From Pseudomonas fluorescens (GTDB lineage Bacteria > Pseudomonadota > Gammaproteobacteria > Pseudomonadales > Pseudomonadaceae): a stretch of 64,000 nt of DNA. Positions 1 through 8,274 of the stretch are shown here, one piece after another. Position 1 is the stretch's first letter, and every line of letters starts with the position of its first letter. Both the position numbers and the translations under genes were made by a program. The stretch lies in assembly GCF_000730425.1 (NCBI RefSeq), contig NZ_CP008896.1, forward strand, positions 1,612,001-1,676,000, given 5' to 3'. The notes beneath the pieces are model-generated. The model saw only the letters and a list, made by a program, of their open reading frames with translations. It was not told the origin of the DNA and made no database searches.

Positions 1-111
1 GGGCAGATCATCCTCGGCGGTTCCTTCACCCGCCCCGTGGCGGCCAGCCCGGGCGATACCTTCCATGTCGACTACGACATGCTCGGCTCGATTTCCTGCC
101 GCTTCGTCTGA
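1..111 (+). CDS. hpaH: HpaH C-terminal end (2-oxo-hepta-4-ene-1,7-dioate hydratase), partial
   Basis: Only the last 36 codons are in the window; the frame is open from base 1 and stops with TGA at 109-111. The translated tail (GSFTRPVAASPGDTFHVDY and then LGSISCRF) matches the C terminus of the HpaH/MhpD hydratase family. These enzymes hydrate the dienoate formed in homoprotocatechuate meta-cleavage. It ends 18 bases before hpaI on the same strand, the usual order hpaH-hpaI, so the two are one operon. The assignment rests on the short tail and on context. Confidence 0.8.
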   Translation, partial: GQIILGGSFTRPVAASPGDTFHVDYDMLGSISCRFV

Positions 112-129
112 CCTCTGGAGGACTGATTC

Positions 130-930
130 ATGGAAATGCCTGTCAACCGCTTCAAACAGCGGCTCAACAGCGGTGAAGTGCAGATCGGCCTGTGGCTGGG
201 CCTGGCTGACGCGTACTGCGCGGAACTGGCGGCCAATGCCGGTTTCGATTGGCTGCTGATTGACGGCGAACACGCGCCCAACGACCTGCGCGGCATGCTC
301 GGCCAATTGCAGGCCGTGGCGCCCTATGCCAGCGAGGCAGTGATTCGCCCGGTGATCGGCGATACCGCACTGATCAAACAGGTGCTGGATATCGGCGCGC
401 AAACCCTGTTGGTGCCGATGGTCGAGAGCGCGCAGCAGGCCCGGGAGCTGGTGCGTGCCATGCGCTATCCGCCCCTGGGCATACGCGGTGTGGGCAGTGC
501 CCTGGCGCGGGCTTCGCGCTGGAACAATATCGACGGCTACCTGGACCAGGCCGATGCACACATGTGCCTGTTGGTGCAGATCGAAAGCCTGCAAGGCCTG
601 GCCAACCTCGATGCCATTGCCGCCGTCGAGGGTGTCGACGGTGTCTTTATCGGCCCGGCGGACTTGAGTGCCTCCATGGGGCACCGGGGCAATCCGGGGC
701 ACCCAGACGTGCAAGCGGCCATCGAGAAAGCTATTGCGCGGATTCGCCAGGCGGGCAAGGCGGCGGGGATTCTCAGTGCCGATGAGCGACTGGCCCGGCG
801 TTACATCGAACTGGGGGCGGGGTTTGTCGCGGTGGGGGTGGATACCACGGTACTGATGCGCGGGTTGCAGGGGTTGGTGGGGACATTCAAAGACCAGCCG
901 GCACCTGTGAGCACTGGCGGCGTGTACTAA
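130..930 (+). CDS. hpaI: 4-hydroxy-2-oxoheptanedioate aldolase HpaI
   Basis: This 266-residue protein has the length and character of class II HpaI/HpcH aldolases, which split 4-hydroxy-2-oxoheptanedioate into pyruvate and succinate semialdehyde, the last step of homoprotocatechuate meta-cleavage. It shows the family stretches [20 protein letters not shown] and [11 protein letters not shown], with the catalytic histidine of the family at about residue 48, and later [16 protein letters not shown] in the metal- and substrate-binding part. The start ATG is preceded by CTGGAGGAC 9 bases upstream. It follows hpaH in one operon. A REPIN-type inverted repeat lies directly downstream, between hpaI and the convergent hpaR. 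Confidence 0.93.
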   Translation: MEMPVNRFKQRLNSGEVQIGLWLGLADAYCAELAANAGFDWLLIDGEHAPNDLRGMLGQLQAVAPYASEAVIRPVIGDTALIKQVLDIGAQTLLVPMVESAQQARELVRAMRYPPLGIRGVGSALARASRWNNIDGYLDQADAHMCLLVQIESLQGLANLDAIAAVEGVDGVFIGPADLSASMGHRGNPGHPDVQAAIEKAIARIRQAGKAAGILSADERLARRYIELGAGFVAVGVDTTVLMRGLQGLVGTFKDQPAPVSTGGVY

Positions 931-957
931 TCAACTTCCAACGCCGCAGGACCCAAT

Positions 958-1045
958 GTGGGAGCGGGCTTGCTCGCGAAAGCAGTGGCTCAGTCACCGA
1001 ATATATTGACTGACACACCGCTTTCGCGAGCAAGCCCGCTCCCAC
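958..1045. repeat. REPIN-type inverted repeat (REP pair)
   Basis: Two copies of a 26-base unit (core GTGGGAGCGGGCTTGCTCGC) face each other as near-perfect inverted arms, separated by about 36 bases. The element sits in the convergent hpaI-hpaR gap. The same unit, again paired, occurs at 3405-3491. Such pairs are typical of the REP/REPIN populations of fluorescent pseudomonads. It may also act as a bidirectional transcript end. Confidence 0.85.
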
Positions 1046-1064
1046 CTTTTGGATGTGTGGTGTT

Positions 1065-1487
1065 TCAGCGCTGGATGTTTTTCAGCTCATCGAGCAACCC
1101 CAGCAAGGTCTGCAACTTCTGCACCCCCAACCGCTCCTGCAAGCGCTGGTAGTTGGCCTCCATGCATTGGCTCATAGACGCAAAGCTCGCCCGCCCCTTG
1201 TCCGCCAGGGTCACCAGTACCCGCCGCTGATCCTGCTCGGCCTTGCGTCGATGAATCATCCCCGCCGCTTCCATGCGCACCAGCACGCCAGTCATGCTCG
1301 GCTTGAGGATGCAGGCCAGTTCCGCCAATTGATAAATCTCCAGTTCGTCGTGTTGATTGAGGATGCGGATTACCCGCCATTGCTGCTCGGTCAGGCCGTG
1401 TTCGTTCAGCGAGGGACGGAAAAAACTCATGGCCGCTTCGCGGGCCTGTAACAGGGTGAGGGTCAGGGACTGCCGGGGTTTGAGCAT
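1065..1487 (-). CDS. hpaR: MarR-family repressor of homoprotocatechuate genes, HpaR
   Basis: This 140-residue winged-helix protein has the MarR layout: an N-terminal dimerisation helix (RQSLTLTLLQAREAAMSFFR), then HGLTEQQWRVIRILNQHDEL and the recognition segment ILKPSMTGVLVRMEAAGMI, then the wing with DQRRVLVTLADKG. HpaR proteins repress the hpa meta-cleavage operon and respond to 4-hydroxyphenylacetate or homoprotocatechuate. Its position next to hpaHI, facing them, supports the name. The family is broad and the call depends partly on that context. The gap of about 200 bases upstream separates it from the divergent FAD oxidase gene. Confidence 0.85.
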   Translation of the reverse strand: MLKPRQSLTLTLLQAREAAMSFFRPSLNEHGLTEQQWRVIRILNQHDELEIYQLAELACILKPSMTGVLVRMEAAGMIHRRKAEQDQRRVLVTLADKGRASFASMSQCMEANYQRLQERLGVQKLQTLLGLLDELKNIQR

Positions 1488-1585
1488 AGTGTCAGGATCA
1501 CGTTGATTTTTTAGTTAATGTTTTAACGAAACTCTAACATCCCCGCCCCGCGCTCGCGCTATAACTTAAGGGCCGCGCACGTCCA

Positions 1586-1623
1586 TGGCGCGCTGAATCA
1601 AAAGCCCCGGCACGCAGGATCAA
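1586..1623 (+). promoter_or_regulatory. paired FeaR-like operator before the FAD oxidase gene
   Basis: Two direct repeats of the form (T/C)GGC(A/G)-N8-CAA are seen: TGGCG-N8-CAA at 1586-1601 and CGGCA-N8-CAA at 1608-1623, 22 bases apart (two helical turns). A -10-like CCCTAAT lies at 1644-1650. The same arrangement occurs before the permease, OprD porin and aldehyde dehydrogenase genes. From memory, the E. coli FeaR site is TGNCA-N8-AAA in two copies. Binding by the AraC regulator at 3522-4469 is inferred. Confidence 0.7.
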
Positions 1624-1695
1624 GACATTGATCCCCCCAGGGGCCCTAATGAAGACATCTGCTTTAGAGCCTTCCTTCACTTTTCAGGCTGCGCC

Positions 1696-2994
1696 ATGAT
1701 CAACATTGAAACCCCCACGTATTACACCGCTACCAAGAAATACAACCTGAGCTTTCCCACCCTGGAACAGGACATCGAGGCCGATGTCGTGGTGATTGGC
1801 GGTGGGTTTTCCGGGATCAATACCGCCCTGGAGCTGGCAGAAAAGGGCATCACCCAGATCGTCGTACTGGAGGCCCGCTACCTGGGCTTTGGCGGCACCG
1901 GGCGCAATGGGGGGCAGATCATGGCCGGCATTGGCCACGACCTGGAGAAGATCAAGAAAGACGTCGGCGAGGATGGCCTGCGCCAGGTCTTCGAGATCAG
2001 CGACCTGGGCGCCGACATCATCAAAGACCGTATCGCCAAGTACAACATTGACGCCGATTTCTGCCACGGCTACGGCTATATGGGCTTCAACGCCCGCCAG
2101 GAAAAGACCCTGCGGGCCTGGGAAAAAGACTTCAAGTCGATCAACAGCAAGCATGAAATCCGCTTCCTCGGCGGCTCCGACGTCCAGCAGATCATCGGCT
2201 CCAACGCCTACAGCAGCGCCCTGCTGCACATGGGCGGCGGGCATGTGCATTCATTGAACCTGCTGCTGGGCGAAGCCACCGCCCTGGCCGGCCATGGCGT
2301 GCGGATTTTCGAGAACAGCCCGGCGCTGGAAGTCAGTTACGGCGAGCGCATCACCGTGCGCACCGGGCGCGGCTCGGTCAAGGCCAGCAAGCTGCTGTGG
2401 GCCTGTGACAGCTTCCTCAACAAGCTGGAGCCGGAACTGCATCGCTCAACCATCAATACCTACGCGTTCCAGATGATGACCGAGCCGTTGAGCGAAGAAC
2501 TGATCCAGCGGATCAGCCCGATTCGCGGGGCCTACAGCGATATCCGCCCGGTGATCGACTACTACCGGGTGACCCATGAAAACCGCCTGCTGTTCGGCGC
2601 CGCCACGCCGCTGGTGGAACACATCCCCGGTGATTTGAAGGCCTGGAACCGCAAGCTGATGCTGAAGATTTTCCCCTACCTCAAGGACGTGAAAATCGAC
2701 CTGGCCTGGGGCGGCCCGATGGCCTGCAGCCCCAACCTGTTCCCGCAGGTCGGCACCCTGCCCGGGCGCAGCAACGCGTTCTTCGTCCAGGGTTACTCGG
2801 GCTTTGGCGTCACCCCCAGCCACATCATCTGCAAGGTCCTGGCCGAAGGCATGAGCGAAGGCTCGGCGCGCTATGACCTGATCAGCTCAGTCCACCGCCC
2901 GACGATTATCGGCAAGGACGCCATCCGCCCCTTGCTGCTGACCGTCGGTAAATCCTGGCACCAACTGTCCGGTTACTGGAATGGTCGCCGCTAA
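1696..2994 (+). CDS. FAD-dependent amine or amino acid oxidoreductase (DAO fold)
   Basis: This is a 432-residue protein of the DadA/PuuB-like FAD oxidase group. An N-terminal dinucleotide-binding motif GGGFSG lies at residues 35-40, followed by the acidic strand end VVLEARYLGFGGTGRNGGQ. The C terminus has the FAD-contacting stretch QGYSGFGVTPSHI. PuuB-type enzymes oxidise primary amines or their conjugates. Here the neighbours (FeaR-type regulator, permease, FeaB-like aldehyde dehydrogenase, hpa genes) suggest oxidation of an aromatic amine such as tyramine or dopamine to the aldehyde. It forms a two-gene unit with the following cupin gene (30-base gap). P. putida U has a comparable tyn-hpa arrangement, but I cannot assign a tyn letter. 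Confidence 0.75.
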   Translation: MINIETPTYYTATKKYNLSFPTLEQDIEADVVVIGGGFSGINTALELAEKGITQIVVLEARYLGFGGTGRNGGQIMAGIGHDLEKIKKDVGEDGLRQVFEISDLGADIIKDRIAKYNIDADFCHGYGYMGFNARQEKTLRAWEKDFKSINSKHEIRFLGGSDVQQIIGSNAYSSALLHMGGGHVHSLNLLLGEATALAGHGVRIFENSPALEVSYGERITVRTGRGSVKASKLLWACDSFLNKLEPELHRSTINTYAFQMMTEPLSEELIQRISPIRGAYSDIRPVIDYYRVTHENRLLFGAATPLVEHIPGDLKAWNRKLMLKIFPYLKDVKIDLAWGGPMACSPNLFPQVGTLPGRSNAFFVQGYSGFGVTPSHIICKVLAEGMSEGSARYDLISSVHRPTIIGKDAIRPLLLTVGKSWHQLSGYWNGRR

Positions 2995-3024
2995 CCCCAT
3001 TTTTATCCCTCTGGAGCAACTGCC

Positions 3025-3390
3025 ATGACCCTCGTTACCCTCAAGAAAGATATCCAGCTGTCCGAACTCGATGCCTGGGGCACCGTTGCCGATCTTGGCG
3101 CCGAAATCCTCGCCGGCGAACTCAAGGCCTTCGGCAAAATGACCTTCGGCGCGCCGACCGACCTGGTCAGCAGCGCCTACTTCGGCACCACCCAGGGTAA
3201 GTTCCGCATGGTCTACCCGTTTAACGAACAGGCCACGGTAGTCACAGGCGAAGTGCGCCTGACCGACGAGGCCAGCGGCCAGACCACGCGCTACAAAACG
3301 GGCGACAGCTGGTTCGTGACCAAGGGCACGCCAGTGCTGTGGGAAGTGCTCAGCGAGAGCTTCGTCAAACACTACTTCGCGGTCGTATAA
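3025..3390 (+). CDS. cupin-domain protein (DUF861/EutQ-like)
   Basis: A 121-residue single-cupin protein. The beta-strand and turn pattern is visible in GKFRMVYPFNEQATVVTGEV and TGDSWFVTKGTPVLWEV. It starts at ATG with CTGGAGC 12 bases upstream and is 30 bases behind the FAD oxidase, so it is probably cotranscribed from the operator-bearing promoter at 1586-1650. Small DUF861 cupins are often paired with DadA/PuuB-type oxidases; the precise role is unknown. A REPIN follows directly, separating it from the convergent AraC gene. Confidence 0.7.
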   Translation: MTLVTLKKDIQLSELDAWGTVADLGAEILAGELKAFGKMTFGAPTDLVSSAYFGTTQGKFRMVYPFNEQATVVTGEVRLTDEASGQTTRYKTGDSWFVTKGTPVLWEVLSESFVKHYFAVV

Positions 3391-3404
3391 CTGCTTTGCT
3401 CTAA

Positions 3405-3491
3405 GTGGGAGCGGGCTTGCTCGCGAATGCGGTGGGTCAGTCAATGCTGTTCTGACTGACCCACCGCATTCGCGAGCAAGCCCGCTCCCAC
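3405..3491. repeat. REPIN-type inverted repeat (REP pair)
   Basis: A second paired REP element. The arms read GTGGGAGCGGGCTTGCTCGC outward and are longer than in the first copy because the inner bases GAATGCGGTGGGTCAG also pair, giving a stem of about 36 bases with a short loop. It sits between convergent genes, the cupin and the AraC regulator. Confidence 0.85.
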
Positions 3492-3521
3492 ATTCGTTGT
3501 GTGGCGGCTGATGAATTGGGT

Positions 3522-4469
3522 TCAGGCCATCCGGCTGGAACGGAACTCCTTGGGCGAGAGTTCAAACTGCTTTTTGAACGAACGGCTGAAATGCGCCGAA
3601 TCGGTAAAGCCCCACTTATAGGCAATCGCCGTAATCGACTCGCTGCGCAGGAATGGGTTGGTCAAGTCATCAGCACTGCGCTTGAGCCGGGCACGCTGGA
3701 TGTAGCGGCAGACGCTGTCGTCCTGCTCCTCGAACAGCCGGTACAAATGACGCACCGAAATGTTCAAGCGACTGGCCAGGCCCATGGGGCTCAGGCCGGG
3801 TTGGCTCAGGGACTCGTCGATGACTTTTTGTACGTAGCTGCGCAGGTTGTTACCCTGCAACGCTGCGGTATCGTCGCGCCCATCATCCTCCTGCTCCAGG
3901 GCCGAGCCCAGCAGCGACACAAAGGCACACTGCAACGCTTCAACCTCATCCTCGGCGCCTTCGCTGCCCTTGCACAGCTGGTCCATTAACACATGCAGCA
4001 TGCGCCCACAGGCTTTGCTGGAGGAGATCTTGCCAAAGGTTTTCGATTGGCTGCCCCTTTGCTTGCACACCTGGGCGCGCGGCAACGACAGCGAGATATG
4101 TTCGATCAAGCCGAACGGGGTGATTTCGATGGCGCCCACCGAGTCCATCAGCAGCAGTTCGCCAGGGGCCAGTTGCACACGCTGGCCGTTCTGCACAATC
4201 TGCGAATAACCGCTGCGCTGGCAGACCAAAAAACAATCCTGGTCATTGTCATGATCGGGGTTGGTGGCCAGGCGCTTGATCAGGCCGGCATTGGTACGCA
4301 GGCTGGCCAACGGCAAGCCGCCGTTTGAAAGCATGGAAAACTCGCCGATAAACAGCGAGCGGTTGAAGGCCAGCTCGGTGTCGAAGTGGCCGCACATCGC
4401 ACGCAAGTCGCGGTTCCAGGTCTCGAGCCCCTGTTGTGCACTCTGTTGGATCCCCATGGGTGTCTCCAC
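3522..4469 (-). CDS. AraC-family activator of FeaR type
   Basis: This 315-residue regulator has an N-terminal AraC-binding-like sensor domain (about residues 1-190) and a C-terminal double helix-turn-helix. The first helix pair is near GLASRLNISVRHLYRLFEEQ and the second near ITAIAYKWGFTDSAHFSRSF. Architecture and neighbours fit FeaR/TynR activators, which in E. coli respond to the aldehyde made by amine oxidase. It stands alone on the minus strand between the FAD oxidase unit and the DUF3156-permease unit. I infer that it binds the four paired repeat sites at 1586-1623, 6698-6735, 6748-6784 and 8275-8312. Confidence 0.8.
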   Translation of the reverse strand: METPMGIQQSAQQGLETWNRDLRAMCGHFDTELAFNRSLFIGEFSMLSNGGLPLASLRTNAGLIKRLATNPDHDNDQDCFLVCQRSGYSQIVQNGQRVQLAPGELLLMDSVGAIEITPFGLIEHISLSLPRAQVCKQRGSQSKTFGKISSSKACGRMLHVLMDQLCKGSEGAEDEVEALQCAFVSLLGSALEQEDDGRDDTAALQGNNLRSYVQKVIDESLSQPGLSPMGLASRLNISVRHLYRLFEEQDDSVCRYIQRARLKRSADDLTNPFLRSESITAIAYKWGFTDSAHFSRSFKKQFELSPKEFRSSRMA

Positions 4470-4565
4470 AATGGCTTATTGTTTTTGTCGGGCAATAGTT
4501 AACATGTTACCTATATGCGCGCAACAAGTACCTGTCCCCCCTTGTGTTTGCACACATGATGCCAA

Positions 4566-5186
4566 TCAGAGCGTGCGCAATATACGTTGCAAACCCACCA
4601 GCGCAGCCAGCAGCGCATCCCGCTGGTCACGGCTCAGGGCGATGTAGCGCCGAAAAGCCGGCATGCGGTTGACCACTTCGCTGCCGCCCATGTGCTCCAG
4701 GCATACGTGCCATTGATGGTCGAGCAGCTCGATGTGCAGGCGTTTGAAATCCAGGGGCATCAACGCTGCATGCAAAGCCCTGTCCTGTTGCAAGCGCACC
4801 TGCAGTTGCCCCAGCAATGCACCCTCGCCTGCGCGTTGCCGGCAATGGATCGCGGTACGTCGCACGGCCCCGCCATGGTGCAATTCAAAGCGCGCCGCGC
4901 CCTCTGTCGAGGCGGGCAGGCGCAGGCTGAACTCGGTCATGACCAGGTGCATCAACAACTGCGATTCGGTGCGCTCGCGAATTTCCAGGTGCAGGCTGCC
5001 GCCCTCCAGGGCGGCCCGCGCCAAGGTCGGCGAGACCTGCTCGAAACGCGCCAGCCCCAGGTTGCGCCGCAGTTGCCCAAGGGTGCGCCCCGGCTGATAA
5101 CCCGCCGGCGCCCGTTGTGCGCTGAACAGCTCAGACAGCCTTTGCCACAGCACTGACATAGCCGTTGTGAGGGAGACCCGGTTCAT
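4566..5186 (-). CDS. DUF3156 family protein
   Basis: A 206-residue protein of unknown function, probably DUF3156. I chose the ATG at 5184-5186 because a perfect AAGGAG lies 7 bases upstream; a second ATG at 5157-5159 is the alternative. With this start the gene overlaps the 3' end of the permease gene by 56 bases in another frame, which suggests translational coupling. The protein looks soluble, has no signal peptide and is rich in Arg and Leu. The pairing with an amine or amino acid permease suggests an accessory role in the same uptake and catabolic unit, but no catalytic motif is visible. Confidence 0.65.
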   Translation of the reverse strand: MNRVSLTTAMSVLWQRLSELFSAQRAPAGYQPGRTLGQLRRNLGLARFEQVSPTLARAALEGGSLHLEIRERTESQLLMHLVMTEFSLRLPASTEGAARFELHHGGAVRRTAIHCRQRAGEGALLGQLQVRLQQDRALHAALMPLDFKRLHIELLDHQWHVCLEHMGGSEVVNRMPAFRRYIALSRDQRDALLAALVGLQRILRTL

Positions 5187-6630
5187 TGGCAAACTCCTTG
5201 GCCAGCACGTCTTCCACCGACGCCGGCGTGAATGGATTGACCTTCTGCACCACCAGGGTCCAGAACAGCGCATACACCGCAGTACCGCCCAGCATCACGC
5301 CGAACGGGATGTAGATATCCGCCGGGTTCATCCCCGCCGGCGCGATAAACCACATGCCCAGCAGGATACCGGCGCTGGACAGCACCTGCGGCAGCGGGAA
5401 CCACGGCGAACGGTAGGCCCGTGGCAAATCAGGACGACGAATGCGCAGGATCACCACCGACACCGTGACCAGCAGGTAAGCAAAGCTCCACGCACACACT
5501 GCCGCCAACACCAGGTGCATGATGGTGTCGGTGCTACCGCCCAGGTACAGCGCGTGCAGGCAGGGAATCAGCATCGCCACCACGATGCACAGCACCGGGG
5601 TCTTGAAGCGTGGGTGCAGGTAAGTGAACACCTTGGGCAACGCGCCATCCACCGCCATGCCATAGAGAATCCGTGGCACACCGGCCATCAAGGTATTGAG
5701 GGTGGCAGCACCGGCAAACAGAAAACCGATGCCCAGCCACAGTGGCCCGATCTGCCCCATCACCTGTTCGGCAAAGCGTGGGATCGCCATGGGCGTGTCC
5801 AGCAAGTGCACGCCAGCGGCTGCGTCCAGCACCACGTTTTCCACCTGGCGCTTCATGGCCGCGCCGTAGATGAACATGCACGTCGCCACGCCCATCAGGC
5901 CGAGTATCATCGCCCGCGGCATGACCTTGGCCGACTGGCGCAAGTCCGGCGCCAGGGGGGTGACAAATTCGCAGCCGACAAACATGAACATCGCCATGCC
6001 CACCAACGACAACACCGTCACCAGGTCGCTGCCCACCAGGGACTCGCCAAACCAACCGTCCAGTTGCACAGCCGGCGCGGCGATCAAGCCCAGCACGCCG
6101 AACACCATCAAGGTGGTCCACATGCCGAAGGTGAGGATGATCTCGGCGCGGCCAAAGGCGCTGACGCCAAACACATTGAGCACGCCGAACACCAGCACGA
6201 AACCGACCCCGAGCAGCCAGGAACCACCGGCGGATTCAGCCAGGGTATTGAGGTGTTCAAAGTTCACCAGGGCCATGACCCCGGCGAGGATGGTCTCGGC
6301 GGTGCCGGCAAACACATGCACGATCAGATAGGCCGACAAGGTGCCGGTGATTGCAAAAAACCGGCCCATGCCGCAATTGATGTAGTCGTACACCGAGCCG
6401 GTGGTGGGCAATATCGAGGCGGCCTCGGCGAAGGTCGTGGCCTGGGCCAGCATCATGACCACGGCAATCAGCATGGCCAGCGCAAACGCGCTGCCGCCGA
6501 TGCCAAAACCCATGGTCGCGGTGAGAATCACCGGGCTGGCCATGATCAGGCCAATGGTGCTGGCCAATGCGGTGGGGAAACCCACCGTGCCCCGGTTCAG
6601 GTGCGCGGTAAGTCTGTCATTGATCGACAT
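5131..6630 (-). CDS. APC-superfamily amino acid/amine permease
   Basis: This 499-residue inner membrane protein has about 12 hydrophobic segments, starting with the APC-type first helix region GFPTALASTIGLIMASPVIL and the glycine-rich FGIGGSAFALAM. The ATG at 6630 is preferred over one 57 bases upstream because GAGG lies at a good distance. It probably imports the aromatic amine or its precursor for the neighbouring FAD oxidase and aldehyde dehydrogenase. It is first in a unit with DUF3156 and is divergent from the OprD porin. Its promoter region carries a paired FeaR-like operator. Substrate specificity cannot be read from sequence. Confidence 0.85.
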   Translation of the reverse strand: MSINDRLTAHLNRGTVGFPTALASTIGLIMASPVILTATMGFGIGGSAFALAMLIAVVMMLAQATTFAEAASILPTTGSVYDYINCGMGRFFAITGTLSAYLIVHVFAGTAETILAGVMALVNFEHLNTLAESAGGSWLLGVGFVLVFGVLNVFGVSAFGRAEIILTFGMWTTLMVFGVLGLIAAPAVQLDGWFGESLVGSDLVTVLSLVGMAMFMFVGCEFVTPLAPDLRQSAKVMPRAMILGLMGVATCMFIYGAAMKRQVENVVLDAAAGVHLLDTPMAIPRFAEQVMGQIGPLWLGIGFLFAGAATLNTLMAGVPRILYGMAVDGALPKVFTYLHPRFKTPVLCIVVAMLIPCLHALYLGGSTDTIMHLVLAAVCAWSFAYLLVTVSVVILRIRRPDLPRAYRSPWFPLPQVLSSAGILLGMWFIAPAGMNPADIYIPFGVMLGGTAVYALFWTLVVQKVNPFTPASVEDVLAKEFANEPGLPHNGYVSAVAKAV

Positions 6631-6697
6631 GGTGCAGATCCTCGAAAGGGATTTTTTAGAAGTGTTTGCACTGTGCGCCCCACCCAACCGGATCGTC

Positions 6698-6735
6698 TTG
6701 CCCCTGACTGCCGCCGGTTTTGTTGCTCCCTGCCA
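6698..6735 (-). promoter_or_regulatory. paired FeaR-like operator before the permease gene
   Basis: Read on the minus strand: TGGCA-N8-CAA (6735 down to 6720) and CGGCA-N8-CAA (6713 down to 6698), 22 bases apart. It lies 68-105 bases upstream of the permease start and next to the oppositely oriented pair for the OprD gene. Confidence 0.68.
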
Positions 6736-6747
6736 GGGCTTGCGGCC

Positions 6748-6784
6748 TGGCGGCCAGGATCAATTGCCTGGCACGCAGGTGAAA
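6748..6784 (+). promoter_or_regulatory. paired FeaR-like operator before the OprD porin gene
   Basis: TGGCG-N8-CAA at 6748-6763 and TGGCA-N8-AAA at 6769-6784, spaced 21 bases. The second half-site matches the published FeaR form TGNCA-N8-AAA exactly (recalled from memory). A -10-like CCCTAAT follows at 6806-6812, at the same distance as in the FAD oxidase promoter. Confidence 0.7.
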
Positions 6785-6846
6785 GACTTGCGCCGCCGGC
6801 GCTCGCCCTAATGCGCCCTCAACTTAATCCTTGGGGGACTGCAACA

Positions 6847-8175
6847 ATGGAGCACACACTGAAAACCCGTCACCTGCCTCCGGCTGTCGGCCTGGGTCTG
6901 GTGCTGTTGATCGGCCAACCTGCGGCCCAGGCGATTGAACTGTATGCCGACGACGACACCACCGTCACCGGCAACTTCCTGGCCGTGTACGGTCTGTTCA
7001 ACAGTCGCAAGAACTACGAGGGCAGCCCGGGTGGCTCGACCTGGCGGGAAGGCTTTATCAAGTATGGCGTGAGTGTCGACCAGACCCTGGGCGGCCTGGG
7101 CAGTGTGTATGGCACCGCGAACCTGGTGAGTTCCGCCACCTGGGGCGATGGCGATGCCTCCCGCGTGACCGACGGCAGCGAACGCACCACCAAGTTCGAG
7201 GAAGCCTTTGCCGGTTGGCGTTCGGGGGACCTGTTGCCGGCGCTGGGCAAGGATGGCCTGGACCTGTCGTACGGGCGCCAGATCATCACCGTGGGCGACG
7301 GTTTTATCATCAACGACGACGGCCCGAACCTGGGCAATGGCGTAGCCGACGGCGAGTTCGACCGCGGTGGCGCCTATTACATCGCGGCCCGACACGCCTT
7401 CGACAAAGCGGCGGTGGTACGCCTGGGGGGCAAGGACGGCCTGCATGGCAGCCTGATGTGGATCGAGTCCGACAACCGCGCCCAGGCCCTGACCGAAATG
7501 GCCATCGCCACCCTGGAATACAGCGCAGCGCCAGGCACCCTGGGCTTGACCTACTTGCATGGCATCGATGTCGATGAGCGCTTTGCCAACGACCTGCAAC
7601 GGCAACGCAAGGGCATGAACCTCTACAGCCTGCGCGGCACGGGGAATGCCGGGATCGACAACGCGCACTTCTCGTTTGAATACGCCTGGCAGGACAAAGA
7701 CCCCGGCCCGGAAAAAGCCTGGTACGCCGAGGCCGGCTATACCTTCGCCGACCTGCCCTGGTCGCCGGGCCTGACCTACCGTTATGCCCGCTACTCGAAA
7801 AACTGGGATGCGTTGTTTGCCGGTTTCAACCGCGGTTATGGCACCTGGGTCCAGGGCGAAGTGGCGGGCAACTACTCCGGGCCCTACAACACCAACACCT
7901 CGGTGCAGCATGTGGCGTTCAAGGTCAAGCCCCTGGACAACCTGACCCTGGGCGCGCTGTTCTTTGACTACACGACGCTCAGCAAGCGCGACATGCTCGA
8001 CCTGGATGGCCGCGAGCTGGACCTGTATGCCGAATGGGTGGTGAACGAACACCTGATCATCACACCGCTGGTTGGCCTGTACCAACCGGACAAGGATCAG
8101 GGCACCGGCGGCAACCAGGTCGGCGGCAACGGCACCAATGTCTACAGCCAGTTGGTGGTGGCCGTACCATTCTGA
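6847..8175 (+). CDS. OprD-family outer membrane porin
   Basis: The 442-residue product has a signal peptide (about residues 1-30, ending near PAAQAIE) and an OprD-like beta barrel with many aromatic-flanked strands, for example LDLSYGRQIITVGDGFIIND and PGLTYRYARYSKNWDALF. It ends in SQLVVAVPF, the C-terminal aromatic signal of outer membrane proteins. OprD porins of pseudomonads take up amino acids and aromatic acids. The frame is open far upstream, but the signal peptide and the operator position fix the start at 6847. It is divergent from the permease; shared operators suggest the two carry the same substrate across the two membranes. Confidence 0.88.
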   Translation: MEHTLKTRHLPPAVGLGLVLLIGQPAAQAIELYADDDTTVTGNFLAVYGLFNSRKNYEGSPGGSTWREGFIKYGVSVDQTLGGLGSVYGTANLVSSATWGDGDASRVTDGSERTTKFEEAFAGWRSGDLLPALGKDGLDLSYGRQIITVGDGFIINDDGPNLGNGVADGEFDRGGAYYIAARHAFDKAAVVRLGGKDGLHGSLMWIESDNRAQALTEMAIATLEYSAAPGTLGLTYLHGIDVDERFANDLQRQRKGMNLYSLRGTGNAGIDNAHFSFEYAWQDKDPGPEKAWYAEAGYTFADLPWSPGLTYRYARYSKNWDALFAGFNRGYGTWVQGEVAGNYSGPYNTNTSVQHVAFKVKPLDNLTLGALFFDYTTLSKRDMLDLDGRELDLYAEWVVNEHLIITPLVGLYQPDKDQGTGGNQVGGNGTNVYSQLVVAVPF

Positions 8176-8182
8176 ACCATTG

Positions 8183-8268
8183 GCGCCCGCCTTGCCGGCG
8201 ATGGCAGTCTGTCTGTGATTGCATCGGTGCCGGATAATCCGCGATCGCCGGCAAGCCGGCTCCTGCAG
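8183..8268. repeat. REP-like inverted repeat, degenerate
   Basis: CTTGCCGGCGAT at 8191-8202 faces ATCGCCGGCAAG at 8244-8255, followed by CCGGCTCCTG, a common Pseudomonas REP core. The two arms are 41 bases apart. It lies between the OprD stop and the operator of the aldehyde dehydrogenase promoter. It differs in type from the two REPINs at 958 and 3405. Confidence 0.6.
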
Positions 8269-8274
8269 GGGACG

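Noticed and set aside
4543..6671. Shared GTGTTTGCAC at 4545-4554 and 6662-6671, before the AraC and permease genes
   Set aside because: Only ten bases in two places and no fixed spacing to a promoter. The paired (T/C)GGC(A/G)-N8-CAA repeats explain the permease promoter better.
6760..6795. sigma54 promoter (TGGCAC...TTGC) before OprD
   Set aside because: The distance from GG to GC is far beyond the fixed -24/-12 spacing; the TGGCA belongs to the FeaR-like repeat.
5167..6846. Very long open plus-strand frame upstream of the OprD porin
   Set aside because: It runs antisense through the permease gene, its translation is rich in His, Gln and Arg in the way of a shadow frame, and the porin signal peptide begins at 6847.
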